A stretch of 64,000 nucleotides of DNA from Nageia nagi (lineage: Eukaryota > Pinophyta): positions 140,678,001 to 140,742,000 of the forward strand of contig JBITNC010000001.1 of NCBI GenBank assembly GCA_050084985.1. The letters are read 5' to 3'. The position numbers were made by a program, and so were the translations under genes. Numbering within the stretch: position 1 is the first letter of the stretch; each line of letters opens with the position of its first letter. Below are positions 1 through 10,620 of this stretch, piece by piece. The notes under the pieces were generated by a model. It did no database searches. It was not told the origin of the DNA and worked only from the letters and a program-made list of their open reading frames with translations.

Positions 1-19
1 CATATATATATAAAGCAAA

Positions 20-440
20 TAGGAAAAATAGTCAAGCATGCATTTGTAGATGAGGGTGTGGGTTTAAACATTTATTCCATTAACTTCCTCAAGAAGTTTG
101 ATGACAAGTTGATACCAAAATTTGTATGAAAGAAGTATAAGATCATAGGTTATGATAGTGATAGCAAAGCATGTGCTAGACATATCATGCTATCTATTCA
201 GTTGGGTCTAAAGACAATGGAAGTTGTGACCTATGTGTTAGATAATAAGGTTCCTTATGAAATACTTCTTGGGAGACCATGGATACATCACCATCTACAT
301 TACATAGATTGATAAAATTTAACTTATGAAATCCTTCTTGGGATACCATGGATACATCACCATCTACATTGCATAGATTGATAAAATTTAACCATGATAG
401 AAAGGAATATGTAGTCGTAGCAGTGGATGAAAATTCAAAC
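20..440 (+). pseudogene. Gypsy aspartic protease region remnant
   Basis: Translation in patches gives VDEG-GLNIYPLN-like text near 50-110, then a segment ending EVVTYVLD and the conserved LLGRPWIH box near 267-290. This is the retropepsin part of a gypsy polyprotein, which would cleave Gag-Pol in the particle. Stops interrupt the reading (for example just after 125). The LLGRPWIH box occurs twice because of a 69-bp tandem duplication (254-391). The start lies outside the window. Confidence 0.6.
254..391 (+). repeat. 69-bp tandem duplication in the protease region
   Basis: Copies at 254-322 and 323-391 differ at only a few positions. The unit is 69 bp (23 codons), so it would not shift the reading frame. 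It duplicates the LLGRPWIH box. Confidence 0.85.
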
Positions 441-1470
441 ATGATTGCATAAGTTGGGAATATAATAGTTCCATACATAAACATTAAAATCTATAAGAAT
501 AATGATAACAGTGAGGAAGATGAAGAGGATATTGATACTATATAGCTATACAAAGAGATAGGTGTTGGCACATAGGCCATTAGTTAGAAGGTTATCAAAG
601 AATATATCAAGCAATCAGGAAAACATCATAAAGCTCAAGATGAATAGCATCCACATCAACATCAACACTCATGCTCATTCCAATTTTGACATTGCCCGTA
701 TTGCTACACATTTAGTAAGGATCAATCAAAGTCAAAATAAGATGATATTATACAATAATAACACATAAGAATCAAATTTGAAATCAAATGCAGATAATAG
801 CAAAGTGTCAACCTATGTAAAGATCAATAAAAAAAACTAGATAGATGAGGTATCATGCACCCTTGATACCATAGTACATGGAATCTAGAAAGTACAAAGG
901 TAAAGGTCTTAGAAGAGATGAATATGGAATCAAAGAATTACTTATAAAGATATTTGATTCAAACAAAGGCAAGAGTGGCCTAGGAATAAAGAAGGTAAAT
1001 CAAAATAATTTGGTCTCCTATAGCAATGATGAAGAGTTCAAAGCATAATCTAAGTTGCCATTAAACAAAATGGTCAAGTTATCATCAAAAATAAAGGGCA
1101 AATCTTCCAGGAATACTAGCACCCATGCTAATGTCTATAACCACGCTATCCCTAGCTCTTGCATTGATAAAATAGATCATGATTCCTCTTACCATATGCT
1201 TGATAAGATAATTTCTAATTCTATTGATGTGTTTGAAATGGATGATGCACTCTTAAACATGCTAGCAGCATGATCAAAGTTCAAATCATTCCATCCCAAG
1301 AGGTAAGGCAAGGCTTCTTATCATCCTGAATCCTATTTCAAAGAAGATATGGAGGACATAGAAAGTTTTTTTCTACTACACTATCCTTCCTTCATCTTTC
1401 ATTACATAGAGTAGGTTATGTAGCTAGGTATGTGTATGTGTGATATTCCTCCTCTTATGTCATAATAGGA

Positions 1471-2640
1471 TTGGGGGCATTTCCTAACCTATCACAAACT
1501 AGTGGTGAGATATCATGGTTGAATGAACCTCCTACTAAGATGAACATTGATAAAAAAGAGGTACTAAAGATCATTCAAAATGGAACAACAATCATAGGGT
1601 ATGGCAAGAAAATGTATCATCAATTCTTGATAGAGTTTAAGGATATTTTTTCTTGAGAATACAATGATATGATAGGTCTAGATCCAACCTTTATGACTCA
1701 TAATTTGGTGGTACAATAAGGTGACAAACTTGTAAAACATAAAATAAGACCAATGCATCCAAAGCATTCTTTATTAGTCAAGAAGGAGATTGAAAAATAT
1801 CACAAAGTAGGATTCATTTAGCCCATTAACAATTCACCTTGGTTAACCAATATTGTTCCATATTTGAAGCCAAATGAAGAAATTAGATGTTGTACAAATT
1901 TCAAGGAATTGAATAAGGCTTGTACAAAGGAAAAATTTCCATTACCATACATTGAAATAATTATGGATTCTACAACAAGACATGAGATGTTATCATTCAT
2001 GGATGGTTTATCAAGATACAATCAAATCAAGAATAATAAATAAGATCAACATAATACAACCTTCACCATATCTTATGGAATAGTTTTTTGGGTATTCATG
2101 CCCTTTGACCTCAAAAATGTAGGGGAAACCTATCAAAGAGCAATGGTAACTATGTTTCATAACCTTAATTCTAAAAGATGCAACAATTCAACCTGAAGCT
2201 AAATCCTAAGAAGTGTATCTTTAGGGTTTCTAGTACTAAATTGCTTAGTTACATTATATCTAGAAGAGGTATAGAGATAGATCTTAAAAAGGTCAAAGCC
2301 ATAATGGATATGCCTCCACTAATAAACCTTAGACAACTTAGAAGTCTTCAAGGAAAGTTATAAGCAGTTAAGAGGTTCATTGCTCAATTAGCAGATAGGA
2401 TAGCTCCATTCTCTTATTTGCTTAAGAAGGGAAATCAATTTATATGGAAAAAGGAGTGTCAAAAAGCATTTGAAGACATGAAGAGTTATTTTCTTAATCC
2501 TCTTATTTCACATCCAGTTGATCACACCAAGCCTCTATACTTGTATATTTTAGCCACAACCAATGCCACTGGGATAGTCCTTGTGCAACTTGATAATGAC
2601 AATAGGGAAAGGGTTGTATACTACTTATCAAAGATACTAT
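1471..2640 (+). pseudogene. Gypsy reverse transcriptase remnant lacking the YVDD box
   Basis: From 1471 the text runs through EISWLNEP and EFKDIFS, then after stops PWLTNIVPYLK, RCCTNFKELNKA, FPLPYI, SFMDGLSRYNQI, SYGIVFWVFMPF and YQRAMVTMFH, the fingers and palm of a gypsy RT. At about 2165-2180 it jumps from the helix ending MFH-NL straight to FNLKLNPKKC. The roughly 30 residues that normally hold the catalytic YVDD box are missing. Downstream, CIFRVSSTKLL, QLRSLQGKL and KECQKAFEDMK mark the connection region. Several stops are TAA or TAG. The copy cannot encode active RT. Confidence 0.8.
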
Positions 2641-2887
2641 AGAATACAAAATTCAACTACACACCTATTGAGAAGTTGTGTTATACCATAGTATATATAA
2701 CTTAGAAATTTAGATATTATATGATCACCAAAACTACCTTTGTTATGTCCCAAGCTAATATCCTCTAAGGTATTTGCTATCAAAACCATAGTTGCAAGGA
2801 AGACAAGCCAAATGGATCGTGGAAATTTAAGATTTTGATCTTCTTTATACAAGATAAAAAGCAATCAAAGGACATGTTATAGAATAT

Positions 2888-3260
2888 ATGCTTGTAGAAG
2901 CACCTTGTGATGAAAATAATAAAAATAATGAGCTTGTGGTACTAGTTGAGAAGTGTAAGGATAAGACATGGATACTATTCTTTGATGGCTCCAAATATTT
3001 ACAACGGGTTGGGGAAAGGATTATGCTAGTATCTCCTGAAGGTGGTATGATTCCTATGGCTTACAAGTTAAACTTCAACTACACAAACATCATGGCTAAG
3101 TATGAGGCCTTAGTCTTGGGATTAAAGGTAGCAATCAACCTTAGAATAAGTAGATTGAAAGTATATGGTGATTTGTAGCTAGTAATAAATCAAATCAATG
3201 ATACTTACAACACAAAGATGAAAAATTATAGCCATATAAATACCTAGTAGAAGCAATGGT
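2888..3260 (+). pseudogene. Gypsy RNase H remnant (Tat/Athila type)
   Basis: TWILFFDGSK at about 2967 carries the first catalytic Asp of RNase H. It is followed by GGMIPMAYKLNFNYTN, AKYEALVLGLK and LKVYGDL, matching the order FDG, NN-AEYEAL, GDS in plant gypsy RNase H. The usual Glu in AEYEAL is replaced by Lys (AKYEAL, with the second Glu kept), and a stop follows GDL. The domain would degrade RNA in the RNA:DNA hybrid during reverse transcription. This copy is inactive. Confidence 0.75.
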
Positions 3261-3599
3261 TCAAAGGTGCTTCACACATATTTAGTTTGAAAACATTTCA
3301 GGAACAACAATAGATTTATAGATTCTATAGTTAATGTCACTTCACTAACACCTATCTCATTTAAATATGAGAAAACCATAATCAAAATCAACAGTCTTAG
3401 ATATTGTTCATTTTTAGATGATGATCAATTCCAAGGGTTCTTTAGAAAGGAACCACTCATATGTGCTATTCTCCCACACATGAATGTTATGTTGATAGCT
3501 ACAACTATTTCAAGAATTGAAAGATTCCATACTCATATTAGTCTAAGTTCCTCAAACAAAGGTTGAAATGCATGGTTACAAGGTATGTTATTATTGGTG

Positions 3600-4750
3600 A
3601 TATTATTTACAAAAGGTCATTTGATGGTACTTTTCTTAGTTGTCTAAATGAAACTAAAGCAAATAAGGCTATCTAACAAGTACATAATAGTATACATGGA
3701 TATCATTTCAATGGTAAAGGTATTTATCATAAGCTCTTTAATATAAGGATATTATTATACATCTATGGAAAAGGATTACATTTTATATGTTTAGAAATGT
3801 GAAAAGTATCAAAAGCATCCTAACTTGAAATAGGCTCTTTGAAGTGAATTAGCAACAATGATATAACTTTGGCATTTTATTATTTGGGCCTTGGATTTAA
3901 TTGTTGTTATCAATCCCAAATCTAATGAGGGACACAAATTCATCCTAGTTTCTACATAATAATTCATAAAATGGTTTGAAGATATACCTTTAATATCCTC
4001 AAAAGGTCCTCAAATTATGAAATTTATGACTAAAAATATCATTGCTAGATTTGGTGTTCCATATCATGTCATCATGGATAATGGAAAGAACTTTAGAAGA
4101 AAACAAGTTAGGGAATTTTGCAAAAATTTCAAAATCAAGAAAAGGTTCTCGTCAACTTACTATCCATAAGGCAATGGAAAAGCATAAGCAACCAATAAGA
4201 AAATTATCAACATCTTATACAAAATAGTAAAGTGAAATCATAGATATTGGCATTCACAACTCATATATGCATTATAGGCATATAGAACAAGCATCAGATT
4301 AGCTACAGATTATACTCTATTTTCATTGGTTTATAGAGATAAGGTAGTATTACAATTGGAGGTTGAGATACCATCACTAAGGGTGTCTTTAGGAGGCATC
4401 ATTGATTGGGAAGAGCAACTAAAAGCAAGATTAACGCAACTAGAAGGATTGGATGAAAAGAGATTCCATGCCTTAGAACATCTCAAAGCTTATAAAAAAA
4501 AAGAGCAAAGAAAGCAAATGACAAGAAGATTGTACCACATTAATTCCAAGAGGGTGATCTAGTACTCAAGGAGAACCATCACAAGTAATATGCTGAGAAA
4601 AAAGACAAAGGCAAATTTAAGATCAATCAGATTGGTCCCTAGATCATCAAGACCAAGTATCCAAACAATGCATATAGGTTGGTAATAGTTGATAGGAAAG
4701 TTGACAAATTTTCAACCAATGTAAAGCATATCAAAACCTATTATACATGA
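3600..4750 (+). pseudogene. Gypsy integrase remnant with stop at the catalytic Glu
   Basis: The zinc-binding part is recognisable from about 3640 (HNSIHGYHFNGKG), then WALDLIVV with the first core Asp near 3890, and PYHVIMDNGKNF with the second core Asp near 4060. Next comes SSTYYP-stop-GNGKA-stop-ATN near 4150-4195, where family members read YPQGNGQAEATN. The catalytic Glu position is therefore a TAA. A C-terminal tail with KADKFSTNVKHIK-like text runs to about 4748. The open stretch at 4326-4562 is the region between core and tail. It is dead, but the order of parts is clear. Confidence 0.75.
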
Positions 4751-4799
4751 GAGGAAGATTGCCACATAGATTCTAGAGGTCATCCTTTAGTCAGTAGTC

Positions 4800-5202
4800 A
4801 ATACACTGGTCAAGTATCAAGATTCTAACTCCATTTTCATTCTATTGAGATAATACCCATGCTAGCTTTCTATGTAAAATTCCTTGATCATACTAGCACT
4901 TGCATTGGTGTTCTTAGCATATTTTAGGTTGAAATCAAAATTACAAGGCTCAGTAGTCATAGTCAAGCTAGATAAAACACATGGTACCTTTAGAATTCCA
5001 TTAATTAATTATCATTTTTAGACCAACAATATTGGGTTAATTAGTTATGTAGATGATATTATGGGTAATATTTTGTAGATTTCAATCATCACACATAAGC
5101 TAAAACTATTAGCTCAATCATAACTTAGTCTTGGAAGAATTGCAGGATTAGAATCTATGTAAGGTCTAGCACCTACGCTACCTTCCATGCCTATGCTAAC
5201 AT
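4800..5202. other. Gypsy 3' non-coding sequence, left half
   Basis: AT-rich sequence after the integrase tail with no ORF or recognised motif. It should be continuous with 13189 onward in the pre-insertion allele. Confidence 0.5.
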
Positions 5203-5674
5203 TGAGAGAATTAGCACTACTTTAATCCTCAAGGTCCAATACTAGGAAGCTCAATCACACAACATTCACACAAGATAACACAAGTGTAATGTGGTTCCTC
5301 CCTCCTTGGGAGTACATCCACAACTAGTATCTCAATTCTCAAGTATGTCCCTCTTACAACAATTCTCTTCCTCTCTCCTACACAAACTAGTAGAGTAATC
5401 TTACTCCAAAACTTAGATATGTTACAAGAGGATAGGCCCTCTATTTATAGCTTGAGAGCACCTCCCTAACCTCCCTTTAACCCAAGGGTAAGGTTAGGGT
5501 TACAATAAATGTGTGACCTAACTTTAACCTACCAACTAACCCCATGGTTAGGTCAAAGTCCACACATAATAAAGAATTCAATTAATCCCTTAAGGTATCT
5601 ACATATCCTTTAAGTGATTAATTGAACTTACAAGGAGTTTAGATATTCACAATATTTCATTACAAATTCTAACA
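5203..5674 (-). repeat. 3' LTR of the copia element
   Basis: A 472-bp LTR. It differs from the other LTR at about four positions (roughly 0.85 percent). It contains a minus-strand TATAAATAG box (complement of 5441-5450). Confidence 0.95.
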
Positions 5675-5690
5675 CTCCCCCTTAATGCAA
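5675..5690 (-). other. Polypurine tract
   Basis: The minus strand reads TTAAGGGGGAG directly before the 3' LTR, the expected plus-strand primer of reverse transcription. Confidence 0.8.
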
Positions 5691-6157
5691 TATTGGGATA
5701 GAGCGTAGAAGAAAGAAGAGAGAGAGTAAGAGAGAGTTCTCCTCCATAGAGATACAAGTGGAGATGAGAACATTTACATATTTGAGAATCTTTTTGAGAA
5801 CTAGTATGAGACTCACTACATTACCATTTGATAAAATGGTTTACAATATAATCATTAACCACAACTGGTTTCACTGTACATAGTAGTCGATCAACTTTAA
5901 GCTGACATGTGAGTCTCCATGAGCTTGCTTTCACAAGGTGAGTAACCTGCATTTCTGAAGAAGATCCTTCATGCTACAAGCAACTCATGAACAAAATCAG
6001 TTAGATGCATCATATATTCAAATAAGAGAATCAAATAATTCCATCTTATAAATAACTGATTAATGGTGCACTATAAGTCATCACGGAGATGCCAAGCCAT
6101 CACTCATAGTCACCTGTTGTATATATACATGTGTTGATTATTAATAGAGCATAAAAA

Positions 6158-6624
6158 TTGTACAACAAGTTTCTCACGTAGAGCAAACTCACCACGGAGG
6201 TATAGAATGTACAACAAGTTTGTCACGCAGAGTGAACTTACCATGGAGGTATATTAATTATATGCTCAAAAATTGTACAATGAGTTTCTCATGCAGAGCA
6301 AACTCACCACGGAGGTATAGAGCATAAAAATTGTACAATGAGTTTCTCATGCAGAGCAAACTCACCACGGAGGTATAGAATGTACAACAAGTTCATCACG
6401 CAGAGCGAATTTACCATGGAGGTATATTAATTATATGCTCAAAAATTGTACAACAAGTTTCTCACGTAGAGAAAACTCACCATGGAGGTATAAAATGTAC
6501 AACAAGTTTATCACGTAGAGCAAACTTACCATGGAGGTATAAAATAATCAACACTCTATAACAACAATTGTACAACAAGTTTGTCATGTAGAGAAAACTT
6601 ACCATAGAGGTCTAGAATGTACAA
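6158..6624 (-). repeat. Tandem repeat array in the copia 3' non-coding region
   Basis: The core GTACAA(C/T)(A/G)AGTT recurs at about 6160, 6209, 6275, 6333, 6382, 6448, 6497, 6570 and 6619. The spacings mix 49 bp with longer steps of 58 to 73 bp. Each unit also holds CACG-AGAG and (T/C)ACCA(C/T)GGAGGTAT. The other copia elements have shorter, diverged forms at 46.9-47.1 and 50.2-50.35 kb. Confidence 0.85.
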
Positions 6625-6670
6625 TCAAAAAAGGCCTCTTAGAGGTGAAGTTGTCATCACTAACAAAAGT

Positions 6671-7267
6671 TCAAACTTCACTCCCCCTTGAGGGCAACTT
6701 CACCAACCCGAGAGAATCCCTAAGCTTGCTAAACTGAGCTTCAGGAAGGGGCTTGGTGAATATATCAGCAGAGTTTTCAGTAGATGGACAATACTCCAAG
6801 TGTATGATGTCATCTAGAACCTTCTCTCTGATAAAATGGGCTTGGATTTCCACATGTTTGGTTCTCTGATGGAACACAGGATTCTTAGCCAAATAGATAA
6901 CTGATTGATTATCTGAAGAAATAAGAGATGGGCCATTTTGCTTATACCTAATTTCATTTAGAAGATGCCTCAGCCAAATAGCTTCTTGGGTGGCAACAGA
7001 CATGGCTCGATATTCGACTTCACTAGTAGAAAGAGTCACAGTAGGTTGCTTCTTGGAAGCCCAAGAGATAGCACCTGAACCAATGCTGAACACATATGTA
7101 GAGGTTGATTTTTTTTCATCTCTATCTCCCCCATAATCAGAATCTGAGAACCCTAAGAGAATAATTGAGGGCACTTTGGAATACTTAAGAGCAAGATCCT
7201 TTGTCCCTGCCACATACCTCAAGATTTGCTTCACAGCATTGAGGTGTTCAACATATGGTTTTTGCAT
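6671..7267 (-). pseudogene. Copia RNase H domain
   Basis: MQKPYVEHLNAVKQILRYV, then FSDSDYGGDRDEKKSTS with the first catalytic Asp, ISWASKKQPTVTLSTSE and EYRAMSVATQEAIWLR, SDNQSVIYLAKNPVFHQRT, IEVQAHFIRE-like text and DIFTKPLPEAQFSKLRDSLG. This is the usual copia C-terminal domain order. It is 198 codons, open to its own stop at 6671, and in the same frame as RT. Confidence 0.92.
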
Positions 7268-7270
7268 GAA

Positions 7271-8032
7271 TCATGCCATCAGATTCATTGCAAAGGTAAT
7301 ATCAGGTCGAGAGATAGTCAAATATAGAAGACTATCGATCAATTGCCTATAAGCTGTAGCATCAGCCAATTGAGAATCTGAGCTCAGTGATACAATGATT
7401 CCAGGAGAAATAGGTATTGCAACATATCTACACTCCTCCATTCCAAACTTTTGCAAGATGTCTAATATATACTTAGATTTACTAAGATAAGTACAATCTT
7501 TGTGTTGGTATACTTGCATTCCAAGATAGTAATGCAATAGACCTAGATCAGTCATTTCAAATGTTGCCTTCAGTTTGGATATGCACTCTTGGATGATTTC
7601 AATATTGTTGCCTGTTATGAGAAGATCATCCACATAAAGGAGAATTAAGACCACATCTTTTCCTTGATTGAGTACATAGAGATCTAAGTCAAAGAAGCAC
7701 TTGGAAAAACCAATATCTGCAAAAAAACCTAAAATTTTCTTGTACCATGCTCTAGGTGCTTGTTTAAGTCCATACAAAGACTTCTTTAGCTTGCACACAA
7801 GAGACTCTTTTCCTTCTGAAATAAATCCTTCTAGTTGATTCATGTAGATTTCTACATCCAAGTCACCATTGAGAAATGCACTCTTGACATCAGGTTGAAA
7901 AACTTTCCAACCTTGAGCTACAGAAAGAGCAAGGATTATCCTAACAGTAGGCATCTTGGCCACAGGAGCAAAGGTTTCCTCATAATCAATACCATATTTC
8001 TGAGCGAATCCTTTGGCTACTAACCTTGCTTT
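7271..8032 (-). pseudogene. Copia reverse transcriptase (YVDD intact)
   Basis: A TAA near 8030 stands where the family reads EKYKARL. The frame goes on through KGFAQKYGIDYEETFAPV and KMPTVRIILALSVAQGW. The region QPDVKSAFLNGDL carries the first catalytic Asp, LKKSLYGLKQAPRAWY is the conserved central block, and LILLYVDDLLITGNN near 7630 holds the YVDD box. LGLLHYYLGMQVYQ, SPGIIVSLSSD and SLLYLTISRPDITFAMN follow. A TGA at about 7268 breaks the frame before RNase H. Confidence 0.93.
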
Positions 8033-9343
8033 TTATTTTTCAACTTCTCCATCAGAATTGTACTTGACCTTGTATATCCATTTATTTTCAATCACATTTT
8101 TCTCATTGGGATAAGGAACCAAATCCCAAGTTTCATTTTTCATGAGTGCCTCATACTCAACTTTCATAGCTTCCATCCAACACTCTTGCTTGGAAGCTTC
8201 TTTGAATGTTGATGGCTCATTCATATTATCAATTTTGGTAAATAAGGATTTATTCAAGGTCATACTCCTTGTAATTCTCTGAGCTAGAGAATTTTGCTCT
8301 TGTGGTGACTTCCCTACATGATCATCCAACCAGTTAGGTGCAGGCGTAGAATCATCTGAATCAGACACCTCAGCATGAGAAGTTGTATCCTCAGGAAGTT
8401 CATTGAACTTGACATCCCTAGAAATAAAGACTATTTTATGGGATGAGGAGTAGAGCCTGTAACCTCTATGCTGATTATCATACCCCACAAAGATGCATTT
8501 TTCTGATCTTTTGTCTAGCTTCTTTCTTTTCTCTGAGGTAATGAAGGCAAATACATCACAACCAAAGACCCTGAAGTGTGAGATGTTAGGTTTCTTTCCT
8601 GTCCATGCTTCATACGAGGTTTTTCCTTCAACTGCTTTAGTAGGACACCTATTTAGGGTGTGAATAGCAGTGTGAATAGCTTCTCCCCATAAGAAACTAG
8701 GAAGGTTACCCAACATGCATCTTGCCATTTCCATAATGGTGCGATTCTTTCTTTCAGCAACTCCATTTTGTTGAGGGGTGTAAGGGATTGTGAATTGTCA
8801 CTTGATCCCATTTTTAACACAATAATCATTAAACTCATTGCTATTATACTCACCCCCATTATCAGATCTCAGCATCTTGATCTTAAAATCAGTTTGATTT
8901 TCAAAAAGAGCCTTAAAGTCTTTAAATCGGTCAAAAGTTTGATCCTTGTGCTCAAGTAGATAACCAAATGTCATCCTACTGAAGTCATCAATGAAGGTTA
9001 GAACATAAGAAGCTTCCCCTAGAGACTTAGTCTGAAATGGACCCATCAAATCTGAATGCACAAGATGAAGAGGATGAGTAACCTGAGTTGCCTTATCTTT
9101 TGCAAACTTTTGCCTATTCATCTTTTCTAGAATGCACCTTTCACAAAGACCAATTGTGGGTGAAATATTAGGTAAACCTTTCACAAGTTCTTGATTTTTC
9201 ATATCTTGAATACTCTTATGGTTAAGGTGCCCTAATCGTTGATGCCAAAGATTACCTTTTGAACACACATTTGTAGCAAGACAAATCTTTGAAGGTACTT
9301 GATCCATAATATAAAGGTCATTCTTTACTGATCCTTTCATCAA
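8033..9343 (-). pseudogene. Copia integrase (intact catalytic residues, one nonsense codon)
   Basis: The zinc-binding HHCC module is visible (WHQRLGHLNHKS, then CERCILEKM). The catalytic core follows: HSDLMGPF (first Asp), FIDDFSRMTFGYLLEHK, LRSDNGGEY (second Asp) and PQQNGVAERKNRT (Glu). A TGA near 8798 follows NGIK, most simply an Arg CGA codon changed by C to T; the same frame continues to 8033. The C-terminal part has PNISHFRVFGCDVFAF, FVGYDNQHRGYRLY and an acidic linker to RT. It would insert the cDNA into the genome. Confidence 0.92.
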
Positions 9344-9367
9344 GGTGGCAAGTCCTTTCTTAACACA

Positions 9368-9646
9368 TCAGAAGTGTGAGGTAAACTCAAATGAGCATCC
9401 TTTCCTTGTAATCTGAATTACGGAGATAAGATTCATCCTTAGTTTAGGCACATAAAAGACATTATCAAGAGCCTTTCCATGAATCTTCACATTCCCTATT
9501 CCTTGAACATCAAGAACTATATTATCACCTATCACAACTATATCCTTGTTATACTTATGAAATTTTTCAAACTTATCCTTTTCATAACACATGTGATTAG
9601 TGCATCCTGAATCAACAATCCAATCATTTGAAATAGTTTGAGTCAT
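9368..9646 (-). pseudogene. Copia protease region, start of the pol frame
   Basis: SNDWIVDSGCTNHMC near 9610 carries the catalytic DSG of a retroviral-type aspartic protease. It is followed by VIGDN, VLDVQGIGNVKIHG and VFYVPKLRMNLISV. A TGA at about 9365 replaces the Trp of the usual HFW(C/F) sequence, and the frame then continues into integrase without a shift. A TAA also lies just upstream of the Met. The catalytic residues are intact. Confidence 0.88.
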
Positions 9647-10620
9647 TGATTAGAAGGCAATAATAGCAGCATGCTTATTCTTCTTTTATTATTGAAATTT
9701 CTCACATTTGCATTTCCCTTGCCTTTTTGAGCAAATTTCTTTTTACGACAATCATACTCTTTGTGCCCAAAGATGCCACAAAAGTTAAAATTTCCATCAA
9801 ATTTTTTTTGCGATGTTGGTTTGCTTGATCCAGCTTTGTCATTCCTTTGCTTGAAGTTGTCGTGCTTCCTAATGGTAGATGAGGATTTGTTATCTTTGAA
9901 TTTATAATGTTTGAACATCTTCTTGAAAGGAGTTTTGGTTGCTCCTAGAGCAATGCTATTATCCTTTGGAGAAAAGTTCAACATTTTCTTGTTCAAAGTT
10001 TCCTCATACTTCAGAAGGAGTCTAGAAAGGTTATCAAGAGAGATGACATCTTCTTCATCATCGAGCCTAATCTCCATAACTATGACAAAGTTACTGAACT
10101 TTGTAGAGAGGCTTTGAAGAATGATGAAGACCATGAACTCATCATTGATCCAATTGCACCCATAGCCAACCAGTTGTGTCCTGAGGTCAATGATTTTGTT
10201 CAAGTAGATAGAAGCACTTTCACCTTCACCTTGACGATATTACAACAACTTTTGTAGAATGGTGAACCTTCTTGAAAATTTTGACCCAAGGTAAATTTTC
10301 TTTAGTCTATCCCAAGCTTCTTTTGCTGATGTTGAAGAAGAGATCTTGAGAAGGATGTCATCTGAAACTGCATGAAAGATCATTGAAGTTGCTAACTCAT
10401 TCTTTGAGTTGTAGATTTCAAGAGCCTTCTCATCTGTAAGAGCAACCAGATCTTCATTAACTGTCTGCCATAGCTTCCTTGCTTGTAACTCAACTCTCAT
10501 ACGAGGTTCCCATATGCTGAAGTTGGAACCGTCAAGTATATGCTTGGGTATGAAGGTTTCAACCATTGTCTGTACAAAAGTAAATATGCAATAAGAATGC
10601 AAATTTTTACAAGTTTCCAT
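9643..10620 (-). pseudogene. Copia Gag with one nonsense codon and a 3' frame change
   Basis: The capsid-like part begins near 10566 with VETFIPKHILDGSNFSIWE and continues through SSTSAKEAWDRL and LYLGSKF-like text (UBN2/DUF4219-type Gag). A TAA near 10237 sits where homologues read Gln; the same frame continues with RQGEGESASIYLNKI. A CCHC knuckle lies near 9780 (FCGIFGHKEYDC), but its first Cys is Phe; the sister copia element at 53.5 kb keeps it as NCNYCGI. A frame change near 9690 ends the Gag frame at 9643, and the protease lies in the other frame. It would form the particle and bind RNA if intact. Confidence 0.85.
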
